64,000 nucleotides of DNA from Novosphingobium sp. PC22D (GTDB lineage: Bacteria > Pseudomonadota > Alphaproteobacteria > Sphingomonadales > Sphingomonadaceae): contig NZ_MWMO01000005.1 of the NCBI RefSeq assembly GCF_002556635.1, positions 186,001 through 250,000 of the forward strand, read 5' to 3'. A model generated the notes under the pieces. The model was not told the origin of the DNA. It did no database searches and saw only the letters and a list, made by a program, of their open reading frames with translations. Positions 9,306 to 17,776 of this stretch are shown here, piece after piece (position 1 is the stretch's first letter; each line of letters begins with the position of its first letter). Both the position numbers and the translations under genes were made by a program.

Positions 9306-11719
9306 TCGGCGGCCTCGGTCCAGATCGCCCCGTCTTCCGCGTCACCCGGCCAGTTGGCGCCGGTGAGCACCGGATACCAGGCGGCGGGCGCGTCGCCGTA
9401 GCGCTCGCGCAGCGTATCGAGCTTACGCACGGTGCTCTCGCGGCCCGAGAGCACGGTGAGCACCTCGGGCATGCCCGAAAGATCGAGCCGCACCACCACC
9501 GAGGCGTCCGACTGGCGGATCAGGAAGCAGCGCGACTGCGCGGGCAGCGTGCGGATCACGTCTAGCTCGTGCTCGGTGAGGCCGAAGCCTTCGCAATAAT
9601 CCTCGAAGCGGGCGCGGGCGTTGGGCATGAACAGCATCGTCGCGGTCTGTTCGACGAGCGCGGTGGCGATCTTCGAATCGAGCGCATCGCGCGCCGACTG
9701 TGTGGCGAAGCCCACGAGCGCGTTGCGCTTGCGCAGCGTCTTTAGCCAGTCGCGGATGCGCGCGGCGAAGACCTCGTCGTCGAGCGCCTTCCAGCCCTCG
9801 TCGATCAGGATCATCGTCGGTTCGCCGTCGAGCCGCTCCTCGATGCGGTGGAACAGGTACATCATCACCGGCGTGCGCAGGCGCGGGTTCTCGAGCAGCG
9901 CGGTCATGTCGAAGCCGAGCTTGCTGGCGGTGAGGTCGAGCTTGTCCTCGGCGTTGTCGAACAGCCAGCCGTGCTCGCCCGCGCCGATCCAGGCATCGAG
10001 CCGGCTCGCGAGATCGCCCGGCTCGGGCCGCCGTGCGCCCGCCAGCAGTTCTCGGAAGTGCGAGAGGCGGCGCAGCGCGGCGTCGTTGGCATAGGCCGCG
10101 TCGACGGCGGCGGCGATGGTCGAAAGCTCCTCGGGACCATGCGCCTTGAGCAGCACGCCCAGCCAGTCGCGCAGGAAGGCGCGATTGACCGCCGTATCGG
10201 GCAGCGCCAGCGGATTGAAGCCGGTCGGATGGCCCGCGGCGATCCGCGAATAGGTGCCGCCGATGCCGCGCAGGAACACTTCGGCGCCGCGGTCCTTGTC
10301 GAACAGGATCGTGCGCGGGCTGAACTTCTGCGCCTGCGCGGCGAGGAAGTTCATCACCACCGTCTTGCCCGAGCCCGAGGGTCCGATCACGGTGAAATTG
10401 CCGAGATCGCCCTGGTGGAAGTTGAAGAAGAACGGCGTCGAGCTGGTCGTCGCGAGCAGCGTGACCGCGTCGCCCCAGTGGTTCCCGCTCGCCTGCCCCA
10501 TCGCGAAGCCGTGCAGCGAGCCGAAGCAGGCCATGTTCGCGCTCGAGATCAGCGCGCGGCGCACGATATAGCTCTCGTTGCCGGGGAACTGGCCCCAGAA
10601 GCCGGGTTCGAGGTTGACGTCCTCGCGCACCGCGATCGCGCCGGCGTCGGCGAGCGCCGCCGCGCAGGTGGCGGTGGCGTCGTCGAGCGCGGAAAGGCTC
10701 GGCGAGCGCACCAGCACCGACAAGTGATGGTCGCCGAAACCGACGGCGCCGGTGCCCAGCGCATCGCGCGCGCTCATCATCTCGCGCCGTTCGGAGACGG
10801 CCTCCTCGTCGGCCGACTTCAAGCGGCGGATCGCGAGGTCGATCCGCTCGCGCGCGATCTGGCGGTCGGACGGCGCGTAGCTTTCGGTCAGGACCAGCTC
10901 CGTCGGCAGGCGCAGGAGCGCGTCGGTAAGGCCCGGCGCGGTCGAATCGGGGTAGTCCTTGAGACTGACCAGCGAGGCGAAGGTCGAGCCCGCCGACCCG
11001 CGGATTTCCATCGCGTCGAGACCGAAGCTGACCCGCCGATAGGGCAGCATGTGGCCGATGTCGGTATCGGCGGCGGGTTGGCGCACCGGGCGCATCTCGC
11101 CGTTGTAGAGCGCCGACATCAGCTCGAGCGCTTCGGAGCAGGTCCCTGACGAGCCTTCGTAATCTCCGAGCAGGCGCGCGCCGTAAGCGCCCAGCGAAGC
11201 GACCATCGCGCTGGCGGCGGCGCGCAGCGCGCGCACGTCGGCGGGATCGGCCTCGACCGGGCCCTGCCGCTTGCGCTTGAACATGCGCGAGAGCTTGTCG
11301 GGCCAGCCCGCCTTGCCGCGCGCCGGACGGCGAACGAGGGTGACGAACTGGTCGTTGACGTAAAGCGCGCCCGAAGCAGTGCGTGCGCGCCAGCGCGCGT
11401 CGATATGCGCCGAGAGCGGATCGTCGAAGGTGCCTTCCATCTCGATCTCGACGCGGCGGCGGATCACGTGATGGTAGAGCACGAAGCGCGCATCGAGCGA
11501 GGAGCGCAGCAGCACTTCGCGAGTCGCGGCATGGGCGTTGAGTTCATCGGTGTCGGCGGTCTCGAAGGCGAGGCCGGGCACCATCAGCGAGAGCATGACC
11601 GAGCCGTCGCGCAGCAGCACCACGTTCTCGTCGATCAACGCGAGATAGGGCAGGCGATCGCCGGCCAGCGCTTCCTTCGCGCCCCAGCCGCCGATCTTGC
11701 CGAAGTTTGGCTTGGCCAT
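9302..11719 (-). CDS. virB4: VirB4-like T4SS ATPase
   Basis: The largest ATPase of the T4SS, 805 residues from the chosen ATG at 11719 (MAKPNFGKIG). The open frame extends upstream to 11842, but that leader lies over the 3' end of virB3 and is not family-like. The CagE/TrbE/VirB4 N-terminal domain is followed by Walker A (GPSGSGKT, Lys about 452) and Walker B (MILIDEGWKAL, about residues 634-644). The C-terminal GFATQSARDAL segment is also typical. VirB4 powers assembly and substrate handling and is the best phylogenetic marker of T4SS class. Nothing essential appears missing, so the machine is probably functional rather than decaying. Confidence 0.95.
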   Translation of the reverse strand: MAKPNFGKIGGWGAKEALAGDRLPYLALIDENVVLLRDGSVMLSLMVPGLAFETADTDELNAHAATREVLLRSSLDARFVLYHHVIRRRVEIEMEGTFDDPLSAHIDARWRARTASGALYVNDQFVTLVRRPARGKAGWPDKLSRMFKRKRQGPVEADPADVRALRAAASAMVASLGAYGARLLGDYEGSSGTCSEALELMSALYNGEMRPVRQPAADTDIGHMLPYRRVSFGLDAMEIRGSAGSTFASLVSLKDYPDSTAPGLTDALLRLPTELVLTESYAPSDRQIARERIDLAIRRLKSADEEAVSERREMMSARDALGTGAVGFGDHHLSVLVRSPSLSALDDATATCAAALADAGAIAVREDVNLEPGFWGQFPGNESYIVRRALISSANMACFGSLHGFAMGQASGNHWGDAVTLLATTSSTPFFFNFHQGDLGNFTVIGPSGSGKTVVMNFLAAQAQKFSPRTILFDKDRGAEVFLRGIGGTYSRIAAGHPTGFNPLALPDTAVNRAFLRDWLGVLLKAHGPEELSTIAAAVDAAYANDAALRRLSHFRELLAGARRPEPGDLASRLDAWIGAGEHGWLFDNAEDKLDLTASKLGFDMTALLENPRLRTPVMMYLFHRIEERLDGEPTMILIDEGWKALDDEVFAARIRDWLKTLRKRNALVGFATQSARDALDSKIATALVEQTATMLFMPNARARFEDYCEGFGLTEHELDVIRTLPAQSRCFLIRQSDASVVVRLDLSGMPEVLTVLSGRESTVRKLDTLRERYGDAPAAWYPVLTGANWPGDAEDGAIWTEAAE

Positions 11720-11736
11720 GTCCTGTTTCGCTCTCC

Positions 11737-12018
11737 TCAGGGCGCGTAGCTGTTGCAGCCCCAGCGCTGCCAGTTGCGAATCCGGGGGCATTTGCTGACT
11801 CGCGCGATCCACAAGTCGAAGACCCGCGGCTCGCGCAGGCACGCCAGATAGCCGGCGCCGTGAATCACCAGGGCCGCCGGCACTGTCCAGAAGCTCTTGG
11901 TGATCAGGAAGATCTCGGTCGTGACTGCGGCATTGATGATAAAATAGCTGAAGGTGACACCCGCGAACATCTGCGGTCGCGTGAGCGCGCGATGGACGGG
12001 GAAACGCACCAGCGCCAT
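11737..12018 (-). CDS. virB3: VirB3-like T4SS membrane protein
   Basis: A 93-residue protein starting MALVRFPVHRALTRPQMFAG, the typical VirB3 opening. Two hydrophobic stretches (about residues 17-34 and 43-62) are followed by the conserved REPRVFDLW segment. VirB3 is a short inner-membrane protein working with VirB4, to which it is fused in some systems; here the genes are separate, 17 bases apart. Its ATG overlaps the virB2 stop codon as TGATG. Confidence 0.9.
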   Translation of the reverse strand: MALVRFPVHRALTRPQMFAGVTFSYFIINAAVTTEIFLITKSFWTVPAALVIHGAGYLACLREPRVFDLWIARVSKCPRIRNWQRWGCNSYAP

Positions 12019-12359
12019 CAGCCCGCGCCCGCCGCCGACTGAATGCCCGATACGATCGAGCCCGCGCCGAAGAGCACGAACACCCCGATGATCACCGTCG
12101 CGCCGAAGCGCCAGTTCAACCGGCCTGTCAGCATCATGAATCCCACCGCAGCGACCGCCATGACGGCGACCGCGGTGGCCACATTACCAAGCAAGGTGCC
12201 CTGAAGCCAGCCCAAGGCGGCGACGATCGGACCGCTGCCCGCGGGATCGGCCGCCGTCTGCGCCCGCGCGGTTGCGGGCACCAGCGCCGCGATCATCGCC
12301 GCCAGCGCCAATCCTGCACTTCTGAATTTATCCAACTGCTGTCCTGCCATACGAATCAT
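12018..12359 (-). CDS. virB2: VirB2/TrbC-like major pilin
   Basis: Predicted pilin precursor and first gene of the virB operon. I chose ATG 12359 (MIRMAGQQLDKF) because a perfect AGGAGG at 12365-12370 stands 5 bases upstream; the open frame continues to 12422 without a better site. The 113-residue product has a long signal peptide ending near ATARAQ. The mature part has two hydrophobic helices (GNVATAVAVMAVAAVGFMML and a C-terminal one) separated by a short polar loop, the VirB2/TrbC pattern. A PhoB-box-like sequence lies 34 bases upstream of the start. Confidence 0.88.
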   Translation of the reverse strand: MIRMAGQQLDKFRSAGLALAAMIAALVPATARAQTAADPAGSGPIVAALGWLQGTLLGNVATAVAVMAVAAVGFMMLTGRLNWRFGATVIIGVFVLFGAGSIVSGIQSAAGAG

Positions 12360-12393
12360 CGGGCCCTCCTCGGAGGCGCGATGACGCCGTGTC

Positions 12394-12411
12394 ATGACAG
12401 CAATGTGACGG
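12394..12411 (-). promoter_or_regulatory. Putative PhoB box upstream of the virB operon
   Basis: On the minus strand the sequence reads CCGTCAC, four bases, CTGTCAT. These are two units with 11-base phasing, matching the consensus CTGTCAT-N4-CTGTCAT at six and seven of seven positions if the usual variants C/T at the last base are allowed. It is oriented toward virB2 and ends 34 bases before its ATG, a distance close to that of the pstS box (47 bases). Part of the 258-base intergenic stretch 12360-12617, in which nothing else is evident. Confidence 0.7.
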
Positions 12412-12617
12412 CCGCCGGGCAAGGCGCATCACTTCGTCGCGTATCGTCCCGTGCCGACCGGTCGCGCGAGCACCGCGACGGGCGCGACCTTTATCGATAG
12501 TTCGCACCGGCGGTATTTGGTCGTGGCGCGACCCGGAAGGCCAAGCCGCCGCTCGCGGTATCCCTTCGCGGCGAGGTGGCGGCTTGTCGCGCCGCCATCG
12601 CTTCCAGCGACGACCGC

Positions 12618-12995
12618 TCAGCGGCGCGAGGCGATGACCTTCGCCTGAAGCAGCCGATCACGCGCCCGAAGCGCGGCGTCGCGCGAATCCATCCATTCCC
12701 CGTTGGCGAGTTCGAGTTCGTAGCGCTCGTCGCTGTCGATGGCGTCGGTATAGGCGCGCAGCGCCTTTTCGGTCATTCCCATGCGGGCATAGGCCGTTCC
12801 GAGATTGATCAGCGTGGCCGGGTCATCGCGATCGACGCGGCGGGACTCTTCGAGCTTGGCGATCGCTGCCGCGGCCTGACCGTCGGCGAGTTCGGAGAAG
12901 GCGACGTCGTCGGTGCGCCCCGTCTGCGGTTCGATGGCCATCGAGAAGGCGGCCTGCCCGATGAGGACGGCGGCGACTAGGGCGTTGGCAGACAT
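12618..12995 (-). CDS. Small exported TPR-repeat protein
   Basis: A 125-residue protein beginning MSANALVAAVLIGQAAFSMA, a likely signal peptide. The rest contains two helical tetratricopeptide-like units: FSELADGQAAAAIAKLEESRR and DPATLINLGTAYARMGMTEK, continuing ALRAYTDAI. The basic C-terminus extends past the repeats. TPR modules mediate protein contacts; no enzymatic function can be assigned. It lies 258 bases upstream of virB2 on the same strand and is divergent from the lipoprotein gene. Whether it belongs to the T4SS is unknown. Confidence 0.75.
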   Translation of the reverse strand: MSANALVAAVLIGQAAFSMAIEPQTGRTDDVAFSELADGQAAAAIAKLEESRRVDRDDPATLINLGTAYARMGMTEKALRAYTDAIDSDERYELELANGEWMDSRDAALRARDRLLQAKVIASRR

Positions 12996-13072
12996 TCAGG
13001 TTCTCCCCTGGGTTTGGTTTCGATGCGAGCAGTCTCACTCCGAATCCCATTTCCGCCAACAAAATGACGCAA

Positions 13073-13090
13073 CTGTCATAAAACTGCAAT
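13073..13090 (+). promoter_or_regulatory. Putative PhoB box (distal) for the lipoprotein/TonB-receptor operon
   Basis: CTGTCATAAAACTGCAAT: a perfect CTGTCAT unit, AAAA spacer and CTGCAAT at 11-base phase. It points toward the lipoprotein gene, 196 bases before its start, inside the 291-base divergent intergenic region. Confidence 0.7.
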
Positions 13091-13153
13091 GGTGGTGTGA
13101 ATCGCCCGGCCCCGGGCGAGTCGGGCGTCGATCGCCACCGTGGCCCGCAGGCC

Positions 13154-13171
13154 CCGTCATAAAACGGTCAC
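13154..13171 (+). promoter_or_regulatory. Putative PhoB box (middle) for the lipoprotein/TonB-receptor operon
   Basis: CCGTCAT, AAAA, CGGTCAC at 11-base phase on the plus strand, 115 bases before the lipoprotein start. It shares the AAAA spacer with the box at 13073-13090. Confidence 0.65.
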
Positions 13172-13185
13172 GCAGTTACACAAAA

Positions 13186-13214
13186 CTGTCATCCTAGCGC
13201 CAACAAACTGTCAC
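13186..13214 (+). promoter_or_regulatory. Putative PhoB box (proximal) for the lipoprotein/TonB-receptor operon
   Basis: CTGTCAT at 13186-13192 and CTGTCAC at 13208-13214 are exactly 22 bases apart, two 11-base periods, with a weak middle unit. The box ends 72 bases before the GTG start. Confidence 0.6.
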
Positions 13215-13286
13215 TCCCCCCACCTAAACGCGGCTCAACGACGGCGGAGTCGCCGCGTCGTTCGACCACACAATGGGGGATCCAAC

Positions 13287-14867
13287 GTGAAGAATATCCA
13301 TGGCTTGCTGCTCGTTGGCTGCAGCGCACTCGCGCTCGCCGGCTGCGGTCCGAACGAAATCGCCTCGCCCGGCACCGGCGGCAACATCACGGTCAACAAC
13401 CCGACGCCCGCGCCGACTCCCACGCCGACACCGACTCCCACGCCGACGAGCTCGCTGGTGACGCCGGCTGCCGGCTGCCCCACCATCGCCGCGTCCGGCG
13501 GTCTCGGCAACGAAGGCACGATCTCGGGTCCGACGGGTGAATACCGCGTCTGCACGCTGCCCACGACCTTCGACGCCTCCTCGACCCTCCCCTACATCGA
13601 AGGCGTACTCTACCGCATGAACGGCCGCGTCGACGTCGGTTCGGACGGCGGCCCCACGCCGGACGACAGCGACGGCCTGAGCGATACCAACGTCACGCTG
13701 AAGATCGAGCCGGGCGTCATCATCTATTCGAGCGGCTCCTCGTTCCTCTACGTGAACCGCGGCAACAAGATCGATGCCGTCGGCACCAAGATGATGCCGA
13801 TCGTGTTCACCAGCCGCGACAACGTCCAGGGCCTGAACAACAACAATTCGTCCGGCCAGTGGGGCGGCGTCGTCCTCGGCGGCCGCGCGCAGGTCACCGA
13901 CTGCGACGCGCCGAACGCGGCCGAGGGCACCATCGAGTGCGAACGCCAGGTCGAAGGTTCGGCCACCCCCGCCTTCTTCGGCGGCGCCACCAACGACGAC
14001 GACTCGGGCGTGATGAAGTACGTCCAGATCCGCTACTCGGGCTTCACCCTCACCGGCGGCAGCGAGCTGCAGTCGCTCACCACCGGCGGCACCGGCACGG
14101 GCACCGAGTTCGACTACATCCAGTCGTTCAACAGCTCGGACGACGGCGCCGAGTTCTTCGGCGGCTACGTCAACATGAAGCACTTCATCGTCGTCGGCGC
14201 GGAAGACGACTCGATCGACTCCGACACCGGCGTCAAGGCGAACATCCAGTACGCCATCGTCGTGCAGGACAGCGATCGTGCGCACGACGCGATCATCGAG
14301 GCCGACTCGAACGACAACCGCAATGCCGTGCCGCGTCAGGACACGAAGATCTCGAACTTCGTGTTCATCAGCCCGACCGCTCCGGCCGATGCCGGCGCCG
14401 CCGTCTACTTCCGCGGCGGCACGGACTACGCGCTGCTCAACGGCATCATTCTCAGCCCCAACGACGAATGCATCCGCGTCCGTCATGCCGAGACCGTCCA
14501 GGCCTCGGGCGACGACGAGAACGGTCCGCCGGTATTCGAATCGGTTCAGCTCTCCTGCTCCAGCGCCGGTCAGTTCGTCGGCAGCGACGGCCCGACCGCC
14601 GACGACGTCGCCGGGTTCTTCAACGCTGGTTCGAACAACAACGCCACCTACACCTCGACGCTCACCAACCTGTTCATCAACGGCAGCAACGAGGGCGGGG
14701 TGACTGCGTTCGATCCCACCACGCTTTCGAGCTTCTTCGACGCCGTCGACTACATCGGTGCGGTCAAGAACGCCGCGGACACCTGGTACACGGGTTGGAC
14801 CTGTAACTCGGACATCGCCGACTTCGGCGATAACACCGGCGCCTGCACCTCGCTGCCGGTCTACTGA
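13287..14867 (+). CDS. Large cell-surface lipoprotein paired with a TonB receptor
   Basis: I chose GTG 13287 because it gives a proper lipoprotein signal (VKNIHGLLLVGCSALALAGC, lipobox LAGC with Cys20) and has GGGGGA about 7 bases upstream; the longer frame from 13140 covers the PhoB boxes. After the lipid anchor come a Thr-Pro repeat linker (residues 39-54) and a domain of about 470 residues. Its motifs are WGGVVLGGRAQV, DDDSGVMKYVQIRYSG, LTTGGTGTGTEFDYIQ and GAEFFGGYVNMKHFIVVGAEDD. This Gly/Asp-rich pattern resembles a family of right-handed parallel-beta proteins encoded next to TonB receptors in Proteobacteria and Bacteroidetes. I know of no proven function. PhoB boxes and the receptor downstream suggest binding or processing of a phosphorus-containing substrate at the surface (inference). 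Acidic composition and several Asp-rich loops would suit calcium binding. Confidence 0.8.
   Translation: MKNIHGLLLVGCSALALAGCGPNEIASPGTGGNITVNNPTPAPTPTPTPTPTPTSSLVTPAAGCPTIAASGGLGNEGTISGPTGEYRVCTLPTTFDASSTLPYIEGVLYRMNGRVDVGSDGGPTPDDSDGLSDTNVTLKIEPGVIIYSSGSSFLYVNRGNKIDAVGTKMMPIVFTSRDNVQGLNNNNSSGQWGGVVLGGRAQVTDCDAPNAAEGTIECERQVEGSATPAFFGGATNDDDSGVMKYVQIRYSGFTLTGGSELQSLTTGGTGTGTEFDYIQSFNSSDDGAEFFGGYVNMKHFIVVGAEDDSIDSDTGVKANIQYAIVVQDSDRAHDAIIEADSNDNRNAVPRQDTKISNFVFISPTAPADAGAAVYFRGGTDYALLNGIILSPNDECIRVRHAETVQASGDDENGPPVFESVQLSCSSAGQFVGSDGPTADDVAGFFNAGSNNNATYTSTLTNLFINGSNEGGVTAFDPTTLSSFFDAVDYIGAVKNAADTWYTGWTCNSDIADFGDNTGACTSLPVY
13401..13448 (+). repeat. Thr-Pro coding repeat (linker)
   Basis: Eight consecutive codon pairs of the form Pro-Thr (one Ala) encoded by repeated ccgac(a/t)cc-type hexamers. 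It forms a flexible linker between the lipid anchor and the folded domain of the surface lipoprotein. Such tracts are prone to length changes by slippage. Confidence 0.85.
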
Positions 14868-14883
14868 TCTCAGTCGACGATCG

Positions 14884-14924
14884 GGGGGAGGCGCGGGCTG
14901 CCGGAAGGCGGCTCCCCTCCCCCT
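14884..14924 (+). terminator. Intergenic hairpin between lipoprotein and TonB-receptor genes
   Basis: GGGGGAGG and CCTCCCCC form the outer stem, and GCTGCC/GGCGGC around a GGAA loop form an inner stem, followed by only TTT. It lies 17 bases after the lipoprotein stop and 60 bases before the receptor ATG. It could attenuate transcription or protect the 3' end of the upstream transcript, so that the lipoprotein is made in excess. The U-run is too short for a confident Rho-independent terminator. Confidence 0.5.
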
Positions 14925-14984
14925 TTGGTCTTGGGGCGTCAGCCCCTGCACAGAACTATCGGACCTGAAACGAGGGGGCCTACC

Positions 14985-17732
14985 ATGTCCAATAGCAAGC
15001 AGCTTCTGGGGCTGCTCTTGCTCACCACCGCGCTGACCTTTCCCGGTGCGGCTTTCGCGCAAGGAACCGTCGGCGATACCGGCGCGACCACCGGCGGCAT
15101 CGGCAACGAGGATCCGGCGGCCGACGAGGAACTCGCGGATCAGGCAGGCGTACCCGAGGACGAGGATGAGGGCCAGCAGCCCGATATCTCGATCCCCGGC
15201 GGGGACATCGTCGTCACCGGCCGCCGCATCCGCGACGTGACGCGCAGTTCCACCCAGGTCGTCTCGGTCCTCAGCAACGAACAGATCGCACGCACCGGCG
15301 AAGGCGACATCGCAGGCGCGCTCGGCCGCGTTACCGGCCTCTCGGTCCAGGGCAACGGTTTCGTCTACGTGCGCGGCCTCGGCGACCGCTATTCGCTGGC
15401 GCTGCTCAACGGGCTTCCGCTGCCGAGCCCCGAACCGCTCAGCCGCGTCGTCCCGCTCGACATCTTTCCGACGAACATCATCGCCTCCTCGCTGGTGCAG
15501 AAGACCTACTCGGCGAACTTCCCCGGCGAATTCGGCGGCGGCGTGATCAACCTGACCACCCGCGCCATCCCAGAGGAAAGCTTCCTCACGGTCAGCGCCA
15601 GCATCAGCGGCGATTCCGAGACCACCGGCCGGCAAGGCTACTCCGTCTACGGCTCGGACTACGACTGGTTCGGCTTCGACGACGGCACGCGCGACGTTCC
15701 CGGCGCGCTGCAGTCGTTCTTCGACAGCGGCGAACGCCTCTCGGGCGTCAACCGCGAGACCCAGCGCGCGATCCAGAGGGACCTCATCGAGCCGAACCTG
15801 GTGGTTCTTCAGAAGATGAAGAACATCGTGCCCAACTGGTCGGGCTCGATCACCGGCGGCACCGCCCTGGACGTCGGCAGCGACGGCCGCCTCGGCGTGA
15901 TCGCGACGCTCGCGCTGTCCAACAAGTGGCGCAACCGCGTGATCCAGAAGGATTTCGCGCCCGACCAGGATCTGGCGCTGCAGCGCACCGAGGACGCGTT
16001 CACCACCGACAACCGCATCCTGTTGAACGGATTGCTGGGCTTCGGTCTCGAGCTGGGTGACCACAAGTTCCGCTGGACCAACGTCTATATCCGCGATTCG
16101 ATCAAGCAGTCGGTGCTCGCGCTCGGCCAGGACTTCGAGACCGGTTACGAGACTGCCGAGCAGAACACCGCATGGTACGAACGGCAGCTCATCGACACGC
16201 AGTTCGTGGGCGAACTCGACTTCGGCGATCTCGACGTCGACCTGCGCGCGGGCTACGCCCAGACCTCGCGCGAGGCGCCCTACGAGTACAGCTTCGACTA
16301 CTTCTACAACCCGAACGATCCGATCCAGGGAGTCGACGAGAACGGCAACCCGGTCAAACTGTTCCGCAACACCCTCGACGGCCAGCGCAGCGACGCCCGC
16401 GTCGCCTTCTCGGACCTCACCGAGGATCTGTACTACGGCGGCGTCGACTTCAGCTACCGGCTGAACGACTGGGTCACGGCGACGGTCGGCTATGCCTACA
16501 CCGACACCGACCGCTATTCGACCCGGCGCGAATTCCGCTTCATCTCAAGCGCGTTCCCGCGCGCCTTCAGCTATTTCAGCCCGGTCAACCTGCTGAGCGA
16601 CGCGATCATCGATTTCGGCGAGAACGAGGCCAACGCCGACCCCTACCAGATCGTCCTCCAGGAACTGACCGAGGATACGCCGGCGTTCGAGGCCGCGCTC
16701 AAGATCCATGCGGCCTATGGCCAGATTCGGGTCGAGCCCGTCACCGGGCTGACGGTCGATCTCGGCGTGCGATACGAAGACGCCAAGCAGACGGTCGATG
16801 CCGCCCAGGTGTTCAACACGCCGAACACCTTCGACGCCTCCACCGCGCTCGCGAACGACTACTTCCTGCCCGCCGCCACGATCACGTACGACTTTGGCAA
16901 CGGCCTCCAGCTTCGGGCAAGCGGATCGAAAACGATCGCCCGCCCGCAGTTCCGCGAGTTGATCTTCCAGCCCTATCAGGACCCGGAAACCACGCGCCTC
17001 TACAACGGCAACCCGCTGCTGCGCGACAGCGAGCTGGTCAATGCCGAGGCGCGCGCCGAATACTACTTCGGGGGCACAAACCGGCTCTCGCTCGCCGGCT
17101 TCTACAAGAAGATCGACCGTCCGATCGAAGCCTACTCGACGCTCGCGGACGGCCGCGTGCGGACCAGCTTCGCCAATGCCCCGGAAGCGACGCTCTACGG
17201 CGCCGAGTTCGAGCTGCAGTACAACTACGACCTGTTCGACCTGGGCGGCTGGTTCGAAAGCAAGCGCGCCATCCTCAATGCGAACTATACCTACACGCAG
17301 TCGGACATCTCGGTTTCGGAAGGCGACGAGACCTTCATCTTCGGCACCTCGAACACCGACGCCACCTTGTACTTCCGCGATGGCGTTCCGCTGACGGGAC
17401 AGTCCGACCACCTCGTGAACCTCCAGTTCGGCCTCGAGGACACCGACCGGCTGCAGCAGATCACCTTCCTGCTGTCCTATGCCAGCAAGCGCGTGGTCAG
17501 CCGCGGGTTCAACAACCTGCCCGACATCATCGAAAAGCCGGGCTTCCAGCTCGATTTCGTCGCGCGCGAGGAAGTCAATTTCCTGAACCTGCCCGTCGAG
17601 CTGAAGTTCGAAATCCGCAACATGACCGGCACCGACCACCAGGAGTACCAGAACAACGGTGCGACCCGGATCGAGATCAACAGCTACGACATCGGCACCA
17701 GCGTTTCCGCGGGCGCTTCGATCAAGTTCTAA
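14985..17732 (+). CDS. TonB-dependent outer-membrane receptor
   Basis: A 915-residue receptor from ATG 14985 (MSNSKQLLGLLLLTTALTFP), with GAGGGGG upstream; the open frame from 14925 lacks a signal peptide at its start. A signal peptide ending near AFAQ is followed by an acidic linker and a TonB-box-like DIVVTGRR. The plug domain contains GALGRVTGLSVQGNGFVYVRGLGDRYS and the beta-barrel ends in Phe (ASIKF), as expected for BAM-dependent assembly. Substrate unknown. It follows the surface lipoprotein after 117 bases and shares its PhoB-box promoter, so I infer uptake of a phosphorus-containing compound. A strong terminator follows. Confidence 0.93.
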   Translation: MSNSKQLLGLLLLTTALTFPGAAFAQGTVGDTGATTGGIGNEDPAADEELADQAGVPEDEDEGQQPDISIPGGDIVVTGRRIRDVTRSSTQVVSVLSNEQIARTGEGDIAGALGRVTGLSVQGNGFVYVRGLGDRYSLALLNGLPLPSPEPLSRVVPLDIFPTNIIASSLVQKTYSANFPGEFGGGVINLTTRAIPEESFLTVSASISGDSETTGRQGYSVYGSDYDWFGFDDGTRDVPGALQSFFDSGERLSGVNRETQRAIQRDLIEPNLVVLQKMKNIVPNWSGSITGGTALDVGSDGRLGVIATLALSNKWRNRVIQKDFAPDQDLALQRTEDAFTTDNRILLNGLLGFGLELGDHKFRWTNVYIRDSIKQSVLALGQDFETGYETAEQNTAWYERQLIDTQFVGELDFGDLDVDLRAGYAQTSREAPYEYSFDYFYNPNDPIQGVDENGNPVKLFRNTLDGQRSDARVAFSDLTEDLYYGGVDFSYRLNDWVTATVGYAYTDTDRYSTRREFRFISSAFPRAFSYFSPVNLLSDAIIDFGENEANADPYQIVLQELTEDTPAFEAALKIHAAYGQIRVEPVTGLTVDLGVRYEDAKQTVDAAQVFNTPNTFDASTALANDYFLPAATITYDFGNGLQLRASGSKTIARPQFRELIFQPYQDPETTRLYNGNPLLRDSELVNAEARAEYYFGGTNRLSLAGFYKKIDRPIEAYSTLADGRVRTSFANAPEATLYGAEFELQYNYDLFDLGGWFESKRAILNANYTYTQSDISVSEGDETFIFGTSNTDATLYFRDGVPLTGQSDHLVNLQFGLEDTDRLQQITFLLSYASKRVVSRGFNNLPDIIEKPGFQLDFVAREEVNFLNLPVELKFEIRNMTGTDHQEYQNNGATRIEINSYDIGTSVSAGASIKF

Positions 17733-17776
17733 GAGACCTCACCCCCCGGGGGCGCCCTGCCCCAGCGGTACCTTTC

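Noticed and set aside
5092..12359. An antibacterial (Xanthomonas-type) T4SS with toxin effectors
   Set aside because: No VirD4 coupling protein, no VirB8, and no effector or immunity-like pair is encoded nearby.
13401..13448. Short tandem repeat that could look like a CRISPR or regulatory array
   Set aside because: The period is six bases and it encodes an in-frame Thr-Pro linker.
13224..16064. A 946-residue minus-strand frame opposite the lipoprotein and TonB-receptor genes
   Set aside because: It has Asp/Arg/Val-rich shadow composition, no domain, and covers genes with signal peptides and clear family motifs on the plus strand.
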